DNA from: Salinibius halmophilus
Lineage (GTDB): Bacteria > Pseudomonadota > Gammaproteobacteria > Pseudomonadales > Natronospirillaceae
DNA: 64,000 nt
Direction of reading: 5' to 3'
Assembly (NCBI RefSeq): GCF_003577475.1
Contig: NZ_QPEP01000012.1
Coordinates: 1 to 64,000 of the forward strand
Part shown: positions 24,645-33,641 of the stretch, one piece after another
Position numbering within the stretch: position 1 is the first letter of the stretch
How the letters are laid out: every line of letters begins with the position of its first letter
Notes under the pieces: model-generated
What the model saw: only the letters and a program-made list of their open reading frames with translations
Database searches by the model: none
What the model was told of the DNA's origin: nothing
Made by a program: the position numbers and the translations under genes

Positions 24645-27632
24645 ATGTATCAGCAATATGTAAAGCATCGCCTAACGGCGAATGTGCTGTTGTTCTTAAT
24701 TGTATTGGCTGGCGCCTGGGGTATTCAGCAACTGCGCTCGCAGTTGTTTCCCGACTTAGAATTTCCCGTTATCCGTGCCAATTACCAATGGCAAGGAGCG
24801 GATGCTCGCACTGTTCGCAATGATCTGGTATCCCCAATTGAAGCGGCGTTAATAGGCTTAGATGAAGTAGAAACCGTATCGTCAGCGAGTTTGGACCAAA
24901 GTGTTCGACTTAATATTTCGGTTGCCGAAGGGGTCGAAATTAACGATGCAATTCTCGCTGCCGAGGAGGCCATCAATCAGTTGAATCTGCCGGCTGATGT
25001 GGAAGGCGGTGAGCTCAATGCTTGGCGGTTTCCAGAGGCGGTGGCGTATTTGATGTTATACGGCGACATCGACCGTTATGCCCTAACCCAGCAAGCTAAC
25101 GAAGTGGTGACGCAACTAGAGAACCTTGGCATCAAAGAAGTCGAGTTAACGGGTGGGGCGAACTACTTTGTTGATATCCAAGTTGATCTGGCGGCTTTGC
25201 TCGATTATGGCCTAACGCTTGAGCAGCTGGGCAATCAAATTGCCGCAGGGTTTAGTGCCAACCCGGCTGGGGCGGTGACCATAAACGAGCAAACATCGTC
25301 GATTAGCTTGTCGGTTGCTGATTGGTCGCTTAATGCGTTGCGCCAGTTAAGTATTCGAACCAGCAATGGCACACAACTATGGCTGCGTGATGTAGCAAGC
25401 ATTGACGACCGTCTCGATATGGATAGCGTGCTGATTCATCAAGGTTTGCCTGCTGTTGAAATTGCCATCTCTCGCTTACCCGGCGAAGACACGCTGGCAT
25501 TAGCTGAGTTAATTAACCAATGGCAGGCCGACAATCAAGAAGGCTTGCAACTGTCGCTTAAGCGCTACAACGAATTGTGGTTAGTGGTAAAAGCCCAGCT
25601 TGAGTTGCTGGTGCAAAACGGCCTGCTCGGTATTGGCTTGGTATTATTGGCGCTGTTTTTATTATTGCGCATTCGCATTGCCGTATGGGTTGCGGCGGGT
25701 ATCCCCGTTACCTTGGCGATGGTGGTTGCGGCGATGGGCTGGTGGGATATCTCGCTGAATACCATGAGCCTATTTGGTTTTATTATTGCGTTGGGCATTA
25801 TTGTCGACGACGCCATTGTGGTGGCCGAGGATGCCGCGAGCCTAGAGCAGCAGGGCATGGCAGCAAAAGATGCGGCCACCGTTGCGGCTAGGCGCATGTT
25901 TCCACCTGTGCTGGCATCTAGCCTCACCACCATTGCTGCCTTTTTGCCCTTGGTATTGATAGGTGGCCAGTTTGGCAATCTGCTGATTGATATCCCAATA
26001 ATCGTCAGCATCGCCATTGCCGCTTCGCTTATTGAGTGCTTCCTTATTTTGCCGGGTCATTTAGCTCACCACGGTCGCATGCGCCCGGCTTCACCTACGC
26101 GTAAACGAATTGAGACTGCCTTTAACCAGTTTCGCGATGGCCCCTTCGATTGGCTATTAGGCAAAGCGTTAGCGAATCGTGCCGTTACACTGGTGCTCAC
26201 GCTTTTAGTCACCGGTGGTGCGGTGTTTGGTATTGCCAGTGGCCGTGTTGCTGTTGATCCCGCACCATCGATTGAAACGGCGGAAATTACCATGAACCTA
26301 AGGTTTGTGCCGGGCACGACTATGCAGCAAGCGCTGGCTGCCATTGCCGATGTGGAAGCGACAGCAGATAGCCTCGACCCAGGCGGTGAGCTAATTATTC
26401 ACCGCTACCAGCGCTTGGATGACCAACAGGTACCATCGCAAGCAACGTTGTTTTTTAACCTCACCTCAGATACCGACCGCGCTCTGAGCAATAGTGAGAT
26501 CAGCGACCGGCTCAATGCTACAGAGCTGCCCGAGTATGTTGAACAAGCCAGTGCTGGGCGTGGCAGAGGCAGGGGATTTGGCAGTAGCGGTGAACTGTCA
26601 TTCCGTTTGGCTGGCGACAACATTGACGAGCTCATTGAAGCGGCTGAGTATGCGGTGAGCTGGTTAGAGAACGATAGCCGCTTTAGTGATATTAGCAGCA
26701 GTCTTGATGATTCTAGTACCGGCTTTGGGCTAGATATTATTCAGCCTGGTATCGACCGCGCGAATGTGGCTAGCCAGCTTCGCACCTGGCTGAATACCAT
26801 TAATCTGCACGAGGCTGCAGAGGGCGATCGTTTTGAATTAAGCATCGGCGAAGTATCACCACAACTGCTGCAAGCTTTACCGATTAATATCGATGGTCAG
26901 TACTTCCCATTATCAGCACTGGCGAAGCTAGACCTGAGTGAGCAAGCTGAACGCTACTTCTCACGTGATGGCCGGTTATCGGTGTCGATTGATGCAAGTT
27001 ATAGCGGTGAGAATATTAGTGACTTTTACCCAGAGCTAGAAGCCAGTTTATTGCCGCTGTTAAAAGTTCGGTTTGACGTTGATAGCGAAATTAGCGGCCA
27101 AAATGAGGAGATTCAGCAGTTTATCAACGACGCTGTGATCGCCTTGCTGGTGTCAATGTTGTTGGTCTATTTAATTCTGGCGCTGATTTTCGAGAGCTGG
27201 CTGTGGCCGTTTGCTGTCATGATTGCCGTACCGTTTGGCCTAACCGGCGCTATTTATGGGCATTGGTTTACCGGTTTGGAAGTGACTGTGGTGTCGATTT
27301 TTGGCTTTATTGGCTTAAGTGGCATTGTGGTCAACGACTCCATTATCTTGCTGACCGTATTTCGGCGCTTGTTAAGCGAAGGCATGGCGCATCAGCAAGC
27401 ACTGCACGAGGCAGCACTTAGCCGCTTGCGGCCAGTGATTCTAACGTCCATCACCACCATGGCAGGGTTAACACCGCTGCTGTTTGAAACTAGCTTTGAT
27501 GTGGCGTTACTTAAACCTGTCGCAGCTGGCATTGTGTTTGGTTTGGCACTAGCAACCCTATTGATTTTAATTGTGGTGCCAACCATTTTAAGTTTGCTGC
27601 CTAATCGACGCTTACAGCAGAAAAATGTTTAG
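24645..27632 (+). CDS. RND-family efflux permease
   Basis: 995 residues with the AcrB-type layout: TM1, a large periplasmic loop, TM2-6, a second loop and TM7-12. TM4 has the proton-relay aspartates in IIVDDAIVVAEDA (about 386-396), and the VVNDSIIL segment of TM10 is conserved. It uses proton motive force to pump hydrophobic compounds or lipids. An unusual GRGRGFGSS stretch lies near residue 645. No outer-membrane factor gene is adjacent, so a TolC-like channel must be encoded elsewhere. Substrate cannot be read from sequence. Confidence 0.9.
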   Translation: MYQQYVKHRLTANVLLFLIVLAGAWGIQQLRSQLFPDLEFPVIRANYQWQGADARTVRNDLVSPIEAALIGLDEVETVSSASLDQSVRLNISVAEGVEINDAILAAEEAINQLNLPADVEGGELNAWRFPEAVAYLMLYGDIDRYALTQQANEVVTQLENLGIKEVELTGGANYFVDIQVDLAALLDYGLTLEQLGNQIAAGFSANPAGAVTINEQTSSISLSVADWSLNALRQLSIRTSNGTQLWLRDVASIDDRLDMDSVLIHQGLPAVEIAISRLPGEDTLALAELINQWQADNQEGLQLSLKRYNELWLVVKAQLELLVQNGLLGIGLVLLALFLLLRIRIAVWVAAGIPVTLAMVVAAMGWWDISLNTMSLFGFIIALGIIVDDAIVVAEDAASLEQQGMAAKDAATVAARRMFPPVLASSLTTIAAFLPLVLIGGQFGNLLIDIPIIVSIAIAASLIECFLILPGHLAHHGRMRPASPTRKRIETAFNQFRDGPFDWLLGKALANRAVTLVLTLLVTGGAVFGIASGRVAVDPAPSIETAEITMNLRFVPGTTMQQALAAIADVEATADSLDPGGELIIHRYQRLDDQQVPSQATLFFNLTSDTDRALSNSEISDRLNATELPEYVEQASAGRGRGRGFGSSGELSFRLAGDNIDELIEAAEYAVSWLENDSRFSDISSSLDDSSTGFGLDIIQPGIDRANVASQLRTWLNTINLHEAAEGDRFELSIGEVSPQLLQALPINIDGQYFPLSALAKLDLSEQAERYFSRDGRLSVSIDASYSGENISDFYPELEASLLPLLKVRFDVDSEISGQNEEIQQFINDAVIALLVSMLLVYLILALIFESWLWPFAVMIAVPFGLTGAIYGHWFTGLEVTVVSIFGFIGLSGIVVNDSIILLTVFRRLLSEGMAHQQALHEAALSRLRPVILTSITTMAGLTPLLFETSFDVALLKPVAAGIVFGLALATLLILIVVPTILSLLPNRRLQQKNV

Positions 27633-27652
27633 AAATTGATCTATCACTCAGC

Positions 27653-27686
27653 AAACCGAGCAGGCTCTGGTAAGCTTGCTCGGTTT
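27653..27686. terminator. Hairpin after the RND operon
   Basis: AAACCGAGCA (27653-27662) pairs with TGCTCGGTTT (27677-27686) around a 14-base loop. It lies 20 bases past the permease stop, but only a short T-run follows, so termination may be partial. Confidence 0.6.
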
Positions 27687-27711
27687 ATGGATGAATGATT
27701 AAAGGACGCTC

Positions 27712-28908
27712 GTGATACGACTTCTGCTTTTAGTGACGACCGCTATTCTGGCGGCATCGCTATTTTTCTCCGATACGCTAAACCGCGCTTACGTTTTTTT
27801 GACCATCGACAACCAAGCTAAGCTACAGCAGCGCTTATCTGAGTTTCATTTGATATTCGCTAGCCGACCAGTGCAAGTGGGGAAAACAATCGATAACAAG
27901 TTGGCCGATCGCCAAATTGAATTGCCTGAATCGTTTACTTGGGCTGATCAACAACTTAATACTGCGCAATATCTAACGGCTACCCATACCGATGGCATCA
28001 TGGTCTTGCTGGATGGTGAAGTGGTACATCAAGCTTACTTTGGTTCCTTTACGCCCACCAGCCAGCATATTTCCTGGTCGCTATCAAAATCCATTGTGTC
28101 GTTACTGTTTGGGCAAGCTGAGCAGCAAGGTTTTATTCAACGCCAAGATACCGTGAGTCAGTGGTTACCCGAGCTAGCTGATTCTGCCTACAGTGATGTG
28201 ACCATGCTTGAGCTGCTGCAAATGAGTTCAGGCATACATTTTAGTGAAGACTACAGCGACCCAAATTCAGACATTAATCGGTTGGGTAAAACCATTGTGC
28301 TGGAAGGGTCTATCATTGAGTTTTTGCAAGCATTTGAGCGCTCTCGTGAGCGTAGTCGTGGTGAGTATCAGTATGTATCGGCTGATACTCAGGTATTAGC
28401 CATGGCCATTGTGCAAGCAACTGGGCGCACGCTCACCGAGCTGACACAAGATTGGCTTTGGCAGCCACTTGGCATGCAGTCATCCGGATATTGGTTAGTG
28501 GATAGGTATGGTTATGAGCTCGGCTTTGGTGGTTTTAATGCCACGCTCGCCGATTACGCTCGTTTGGTTGACCTAGTTGGCAATCAAGGGCGATGGCATG
28601 GCAAGCAAATTGTACCCGCACAATACATAGAGGATATCTCTACACTTGTCGCCAAAGACCCAAACAATGAGCTATTGCCTGGCTGGCGCTATGGTTTGCA
28701 TTGGTGGCTACCCGAATCAGGCGGTGTGCTTGGAATTGGTGTGTATAACCAGTTTATTTATAGCAATCGCATCACTTGCGATAATGGTGAAAGTAAGCGA
28801 CTAAGTATTGCCAAGCTCAGCAGTGATGGTGCCTACGCGCCAAAACAGCAGCAAGACTTTCAATTTCATGTCGCTTTGTTCGAGCAAATTGCTGTGCACG
28901 TCTGTTAG
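27712..28908 (+). CDS. Serine hydrolase of the class C beta-lactamase / EstB fold
   Basis: 398 residues starting at GTG (AAGGA upstream), with an N-terminal hydrophobic segment (LLLLVTTAILAASLFF) that exports or anchors it. The SxxK motif is in HISWSLSKSIVSLLF, and a tyrosine motif is in YQYVSADTQVLAMAI. The C-terminal region has LGFGGFNATLADYARLVDLVGNQGRW, typical of this family. Members include esterases, D-aminopeptidases and peptidoglycan hydrolases; the sequence does not say which. It is separated from the upstream RND gene by a hairpin and looks independently transcribed. Confidence 0.82.
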   Translation: MIRLLLLVTTAILAASLFFSDTLNRAYVFLTIDNQAKLQQRLSEFHLIFASRPVQVGKTIDNKLADRQIELPESFTWADQQLNTAQYLTATHTDGIMVLLDGEVVHQAYFGSFTPTSQHISWSLSKSIVSLLFGQAEQQGFIQRQDTVSQWLPELADSAYSDVTMLELLQMSSGIHFSEDYSDPNSDINRLGKTIVLEGSIIEFLQAFERSRERSRGEYQYVSADTQVLAMAIVQATGRTLTELTQDWLWQPLGMQSSGYWLVDRYGYELGFGGFNATLADYARLVDLVGNQGRWHGKQIVPAQYIEDISTLVAKDPNNELLPGWRYGLHWWLPESGGVLGIGVYNQFIYSNRITCDNGESKRLSIAKLSSDGAYAPKQQQDFQFHVALFEQIAVHVC

Positions 28909-28940
28909 GATGCGGTGGCCATAACGGCCACCTTAACTCG

Positions 28941-30362
28941 CTAAATGGGTACGGCGTTATGGCTTGGGCCTTCATCCAGCAGCTTTGCTAAACGCTGTGC
29001 GGCAATGCGAATATGCTCTCGATCGGTTGGTGGTGTGACACAAATACGCACCGCTTGGGGGGCCGGTTGGCTACCTACACAGAAGGGTTCAGAATCAATA
29101 ATTGTTACCCCTACATTTGCTGCCGCCTCAACAAATTCTTTCGCTCGCCAAGGCTCCGGCAATGCTAGCCATGAATGAAAACCATGCGGGTGGTAAGTCA
29201 GCTGGTGACCAGACAGGTGTTGTGTCAGGATTTCGTGGCGGATCGTCACTTCTTCGTTTTGCCACTCAATGAGTGGATCGCCGATGCCGCTGGTGAGCCA
29301 CTCGATGGCTGCATCGCTAACTAGGCCTGCGGTGGCCCAGCATTGGGCGCGCAAGCCAGTCATTACCTTACCCATCAGTGCCGGTGGCACGCGCAACACG
29401 CCAAAACGCAAACCGCCTGCTAGCAACTTAGACACACTGAAAATAAACAAACTACGTTCAGGCGCTAAGTGAAAGAACGGCTGCCCGCGCTCACTCGCTG
29501 GTACCCATTGTACGGCGTCTTCAATAATTAAAATGTCGTGACGGCGAGCCACCTCAACAATGGCACGACGACGATCATCCGACATGCGCTCGCCGGTAGG
29601 GTTGTTAAATTCAGGCATCACATACAGCATGCGAATGCGCTGGCGCTGGCAAGCACGGTCGAGCGCATCGGGGCGGATGCCTTGCGCATCGGTGCTAATG
29701 GGCACATGCTTTAAGCTTAGTTGTCGTGCGACGGCAATCATGCCAGGGTAGGTGAGCGCCGCGGATGCAACGGCTTCGCCCGGTTTTACCAAAGCCTGCA
29801 TGGCTAGGTAATCGGCGTGCTGGCCACCCTCGGTAAACACTAGCTCCTGCCAATCTACTTCAACCCCTTGGCTTGCTAACCATAACGCTAGGCGTTGACG
29901 GTGCTCGGGATGGCCTTGCTCTGCTTGATATAACAGAGCAGCGTCGAGCGAACTAGGCTGGTTGGCTAGGCGCTGAAGTACGGCTGAGAACTGTTGTTGG
30001 CGATTTAGGTGTGGAATCGGGATGCTGAGCGATAAGTCAATGCTATCGGCACTAGCGCGCGATAAGTGCGAGAAACTTGGAATGTCTGCTTGATTCCCCT
30101 TAACCCGGGTGCCGCTGCCCACTTTGGCTTCTACTAGTCCACGCCGTTCTGCTTCACGATACGAGCGAGTCACAGTACCAACAGTCACGCCGAGTGCATC
30201 GGCAAGCAAGCGCTGCGGTGGTAATCGCTCGCCGACAGATAAGGTGCCGTTAGCGACCGAGCGCGCTATCTCTTCGACAAGGGCAAGGTAAACTGGGCCG
30301 CTGTGGCGAGTAATTTCAGGTAGCCAGTTGCAACGCGTTTGTGCGCGACTTTGTACAGACAT
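28941..30362 (-). CDS. MocR-family transcriptional regulator (GntR HTH plus aminotransferase domain)
   Basis: 473 residues. An N-terminal winged helix (SVGERLPPQRLLADALGVTVGTVTRSYREAERRGL) is followed by a fold-type I PLP-dependent aminotransferase-like domain with the lysine in FSVSKLLAGGLRFG. MocR proteins use PLP or amino acid adducts to sense metabolites. The ATG at 30362 is fixed by GGAGG seven bases upstream. It is divergent from a LysE-type amino acid exporter at 30604, the usual target arrangement, so it probably controls that gene through the shared 241-base gap. Confidence 0.9.
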   Translation of the reverse strand: MSVQSRAQTRCNWLPEITRHSGPVYLALVEEIARSVANGTLSVGERLPPQRLLADALGVTVGTVTRSYREAERRGLVEAKVGSGTRVKGNQADIPSFSHLSRASADSIDLSLSIPIPHLNRQQQFSAVLQRLANQPSSLDAALLYQAEQGHPEHRQRLALWLASQGVEVDWQELVFTEGGQHADYLAMQALVKPGEAVASAALTYPGMIAVARQLSLKHVPISTDAQGIRPDALDRACQRQRIRMLYVMPEFNNPTGERMSDDRRRAIVEVARRHDILIIEDAVQWVPASERGQPFFHLAPERSLFIFSVSKLLAGGLRFGVLRVPPALMGKVMTGLRAQCWATAGLVSDAAIEWLTSGIGDPLIEWQNEEVTIRHEILTQHLSGHQLTYHPHGFHSWLALPEPWRAKEFVEAAANVGVTIIDSEPFCVGSQPAPQAVRICVTPPTDREHIRIAAQRLAKLLDEGPSHNAVPI

Positions 30363-30384
30363 CGTTGCCCTCCAATTGTCACCC

Positions 30385-30400
30385 ATACAATCAATTGTAT
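30385..30400. promoter_or_regulatory. Candidate MocR operator
   Basis: ATACAATCAATTGTAT is a perfect inverted repeat with a two-base centre, 22 bases upstream of the mocR start. A third related box (ACACAAT) lies at about 30406-30412. The remainder of the 30363-30603 gap is the divergent promoter region; no ORF is supported there. Confidence 0.5.
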
Positions 30401-30603
30401 CGATGACACAATAGTACTTTGTGAATTAAATGTACCCATACATAATACACGCATTGGCCCGCTAGGTGCCATGCTTTGATGTGAACTTCTGTGGCGCAAG
30501 TTGTTAATAAGGGCACTGCTTCGATGTAGTGGAACGACACCCGTATTGGCATTGCGCCTTTTTTTTCCCCAATTTCTCAGTTCGCTCCGTTCGGAGGTGA
30601 TAG

Positions 30604-31215
30604 ATGGAAAATCAATTACTGTCATTAGTAGGCCCGCTTGCTTTGTTTGGTATCGCCATGTCGATTACACCTGGGCCAAACAACTTAATGCTGACTGCCT
30701 CGGGTGCAAACTTTGGCTTTCGCCGTTCTATTCCACATATGCTGGGAATTTGCATTGGTTGTTTGCTGCTAATGGTATTGATGGCACTAGGCTTGGGCGC
30801 ACTATTTACAACCTTTCCGGTGTTGCAAACCATGTTGAAAGTGACCGGCAGTCTCTACTTATTATGGTTAGCCTATAAAATTGCCACGGCATTGCCGCCA
30901 ACAATGAATACGAATGAAATAGAACAAAAGCCTATGGGGTTTATGCCAGCTGTGCTGTTTCAGTTTGCTAACCCAAAAGCATGGTTGATGGCGATTTCTG
31001 GCATTGCGTCCTTTACGCTAGCAGGTGACTATTTTGTTGAGTCGGCGATTCTCGCTTGCGTGGTGATCTCTTTGGTGAACTTACCATCAATTTCATTGTG
31101 GGCAGGTTTTGGCGTGGCCATTGGCAAAATATTAAAAACTGCTCAGCATTGGCGTTATTTTAATGTGATCATGGGGATTTTAACGGCCTCTTGTGTGTTG
31201 ATGATTCTGTCGTAA
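30604..31215 (+). CDS. LysE/RhtB-family amino acid exporter
   Basis: 203 residues and about six membrane helices. The family signature SITPGPNNLML follows the first helix, and a conserved central segment FQFANPKAWLMAISGIASF is present. It exports amino acids or related compounds from the cytoplasm. The start is preceded by GGAGGTGAT. Divergent from the MocR regulator, which is its likely controller. Confidence 0.88.
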   Translation: MENQLLSLVGPLALFGIAMSITPGPNNLMLTASGANFGFRRSIPHMLGICIGCLLLMVLMALGLGALFTTFPVLQTMLKVTGSLYLLWLAYKIATALPPTMNTNEIEQKPMGFMPAVLFQFANPKAWLMAISGIASFTLAGDYFVESAILACVVISLVNLPSISLWAGFGVAIGKILKTAQHWRYFNVIMGILTASCVLMILS

Positions 31216-31313
31216 TGTGAATTTGTACTGTATCAAATGATAGGAATGACTAACTAAGTTCATCTATTTTGGTTAGAATTCGCCTAACTTTTCACCAACA
31301 GCAGGATTTCGAC

Positions 31314-31784
31314 ATGTTAAAACGCACGTTGATTGGTATGGCATTATGCGCCGGTGCAGCATCTGTATCGGCATCAAATATAGACAGCTTTCCCTATGCT
31401 GTGGGCATTCAAGGCGCTGATGGCCTAAGTTTTAAAGCGCAAATGAGCCCAGACTTGGCGGCGCAGCTGATTGTTGATCCGTTCGGCTCATATAACCGAG
31501 TGATTGCCCGCGGTATTCTTGATATTGAACAAGGTACATATTGGAAAGGCTATGGTTATGCCGATGGTGGCGTGCACCTTGGTGAAAACGATGGCACCGC
31601 AGGCGCTGACACCTTGGGTATTGGCATTGGTGCTGGCTTAGGTTTGCAGTATGACATTCGTGGTTTAGCAGTTGAATTGCCACCGGTTGCTGTGTCGTTT
31701 GATGTGGGTGGCGGCGCCATTTTCTACAACAATGATGCGCCTTTCGGTCTGCATTACTCGCTAGGTTTGCACTACCACTTCTAA
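31314..31784 (+). CDS. Small secreted beta-barrel-like protein
   Basis: 156 residues with a signal peptide (MLKRTLIGMALCAGAASVSAS). The mature chain alternates polar and nonpolar residues, has glycine-rich strands (GIGIGAGLGLQYDIRG) and ends ...GLHYHF with a terminal Phe, as outer-membrane barrel proteins do. Its function is unknown. The start at 31314 has AGGA eight bases upstream; a longer frame is not supported. An intrinsic terminator follows directly. It is possibly an outer-membrane or periplasmic structural protein. Confidence 0.65.
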   Translation: MLKRTLIGMALCAGAASVSASNIDSFPYAVGIQGADGLSFKAQMSPDLAAQLIVDPFGSYNRVIARGILDIEQGTYWKGYGYADGGVHLGENDGTAGADTLGIGIGAGLGLQYDIRGLAVELPPVAVSFDVGGGAIFYNNDAPFGLHYSLGLHYHF

Positions 31785-31790
31785 AGTCTA

Positions 31791-31813
31791 AAGCACCCAG
31801 TTGCCTGGGTGCT
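31791..31813. terminator. Bidirectional terminator between convergent genes
   Basis: AAGCACCCAG and CTGGGTGCTT form a ten-base perfect stem with a three-base loop. It sits seven bases after one stop and eight bases before the other, serving the small barrel gene (plus) and the esterase gene (minus). Confidence 0.75.
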
Positions 31814-31820
31814 TCTTGCC

Positions 31821-32732
31821 TTATTTCGCCTTCAGCTGCTCTGCCAATGTGCGGGTAAGCTGTTGGGCTTGGGGTAAAAATAGCCCCATTTGCCAGAAGC
31901 TGTGAATCATACCCGGATACAGCTCTAACTGGGTGTTGACGCCCTGGCTGAGTAGCTCACGATGATAACGCTCGCCGTCACTTCGCATCGGGTCGTACTC
32001 GGCTAGGGCAATGTAAGTGCGAGGGTGGAATGGCGTGATTTCGCCAAACAGCGGTGAAATTCGGCTATCACTTTCCATCAGCTCGCTCCCTTCCATATAC
32101 ATGGCTTTCGCTAGCTTCATACTATTTAGCGTAATGCCATAACCTTTGGCATAGGTTTTATGACTATCGCCACTAAGCGTTAGGTCGAGGTACGGATATA
32201 CCAGCAGGCAGTCGCTAATGGGCTGGACTACCTGGTTGCTGCGCTGGGCAATATGAGCGCAGATGTTGCCCCCAGCACTATCGCCCGCGAGCGCAAGCTC
32301 GGTGCAATGTGGGTGCCAGTCGCTTATTCGTTCACTGAGCCAGCGCATGAATGCCATGCACTCGTTAAGCGCAAGCGGCGCTACATGCTCAGGTGATAGC
32401 GAATAATCTAGCGCTAAAATTGGCAGTTGAGCCTGTTCTGCTAGTTGGCTGAGCAAATTATGGTAGCCACCAAGCCCTACAACAAACGAGCCACCATGAA
32501 AGAAAACCAGTACTTTGCTGCCAACAATGGTATCGGGAATAAAGTGCTTACCGCTGAGCTCATGGCCGCCACTGGTGATGGCAAAGTCTTTAATGACCAC
32601 GTTGTCGGCCGCGGGGCCACTTAAACGATTATATTTTTTATCCGTTTTGCGCATGGCTTTTGGGTCGAGCCGAGTGATTTCTGGCGCGTCCGACAAGCCA
32701 ATATAGGGTGCTAGTTGCTCGTCAACTGGCAT
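31821..32732 (-). CDS. Alpha/beta hydrolase, hormone-sensitive lipase-like esterase
   Basis: 303 residues. The oxyanion-hole motif is FFHGGSFVVG, the nucleophile elbow is LAGDSAGGN, the acid is in ALAEYDPMRSDGE, and the catalytic His is in GMIHSFWQMG, all in the order of bacterial HSL-family carboxylesterases. No signal peptide, so cytoplasmic. The start has AAGGAAT upstream. Transcribed after the M48 protease gene with only a 14-base gap, so the two may be co-transcribed. Confidence 0.85.
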   Translation of the reverse strand: MPVDEQLAPYIGLSDAPEITRLDPKAMRKTDKKYNRLSGPAADNVVIKDFAITSGGHELSGKHFIPDTIVGSKVLVFFHGGSFVVGLGGYHNLLSQLAEQAQLPILALDYSLSPEHVAPLALNECMAFMRWLSERISDWHPHCTELALAGDSAGGNICAHIAQRSNQVVQPISDCLLVYPYLDLTLSGDSHKTYAKGYGITLNSMKLAKAMYMEGSELMESDSRISPLFGEITPFHPRTYIALAEYDPMRSDGERYHRELLSQGVNTQLELYPGMIHSFWQMGLFLPQAQQLTRTLAEQLKAK

Positions 32733-32746
32733 GCTGATTCCTTTTA

Positions 32747-33565
32747 TTAGTTAACCGGCCAGGTTGGCAAACGCTGACCACGGCTCGCTTGATAGAGCGG
32801 CATCATGGTTGGCAGGTTTGCTTCTATTCCTTGTATACGGGTAGCAGGCGCTGGGTGGGTGCTTAAAAATTCCAGTGGCCCATTGCCATTAAGTGCATTC
32901 ATTTTTTGCCAAAGCGTAATGGCTGCACTTGGGTTGTAACCGGCACGCGCAGCAATTTCTAACCCGACAATGTCGGCTTCGGCTTCAGCCGTGCGTGAGT
33001 TGGGTAGGGTGATCGCCACCGCGGCGGCCATTTCGGTGCCACTGAGTACCAGTGGTTTATCTTCAAAGGCAGTACCCAAGGCTTGCACACCCAAATTGGT
33101 GACCATGCTCATCGACATTTTTTCAACACTGTGGGCTAACAGTGCGTGAGCGATCTCGTGGCCCATTACCGCGGCAATTTCGTCGTCGGTGGCATTGAGT
33201 TGGTCAATTAACCCGGTGTAAATAGCCATTTTGCCGCCGGCCATGCAGAACGCGTTGGCTTGGTCTGGCACATCTAGTACTTGTACGGCCCAGTCCCAAT
33301 CTGCCGAGCGTGGTTCTAGTTGCACGGCTTGTGCAACCAAGCGGCTGGTAATGTCGCGTACACGTTTTACTGTTGCCATGTCGTTATTGAGCTGGTTATC
33401 GACCGCAAAGCTGCTCATCATTTCGCTATAGGCTTGTGCCGAGGCCGAGATGGCTTGGGTTTCGGAAACAAGCGTTAGCTGTCGGCGACCGGTTAACGAG
33501 TTGGTGGCACAGCCGGTGAAGAAAGCGACCACAGTCAATACTGCGATGACACGTAAGAGTTTCAT
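32747..33565 (-). CDS. M48-family metalloprotease lipoprotein (LoiP/YcaL-like)
   Basis: 272 residues. A lipoprotein signal (LLRVIAVLTVVAFFTGCATN) targets it to the envelope. The zinc motif is AVMGHEIAHALLAHSVEKMS, and a further conserved segment is EAEADIVGLEIAARAGYNP. It degrades damaged outer-membrane or periplasmic proteins. The start at 33565 follows AAGGA by seven bases, better than an upstream in-frame ATG. It is the first gene of a possible two-gene unit with the esterase. Confidence 0.88.
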   Translation of the reverse strand: MKLLRVIAVLTVVAFFTGCATNSLTGRRQLTLVSETQAISASAQAYSEMMSSFAVDNQLNNDMATVKRVRDITSRLVAQAVQLEPRSADWDWAVQVLDVPDQANAFCMAGGKMAIYTGLIDQLNATDDEIAAVMGHEIAHALLAHSVEKMSMSMVTNLGVQALGTAFEDKPLVLSGTEMAAAVAITLPNSRTAEAEADIVGLEIAARAGYNPSAAITLWQKMNALNGNGPLEFLSTHPAPATRIQGIEANLPTMMPLYQASRGQRLPTWPVN

Positions 33566-33641
33566 ATTCAGTCCTTGCTGCAATGAGCATCATGAAGGTT
33601 GGCCGATATACTAGCCTAGCTCGTCGTGTGATCAAAGATGG

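Noticed and set aside
23427-27632. Complete tripartite efflux operon
   Set aside because: Only adaptor and permease are present; no TolC-like outer-membrane factor gene is adjacent.
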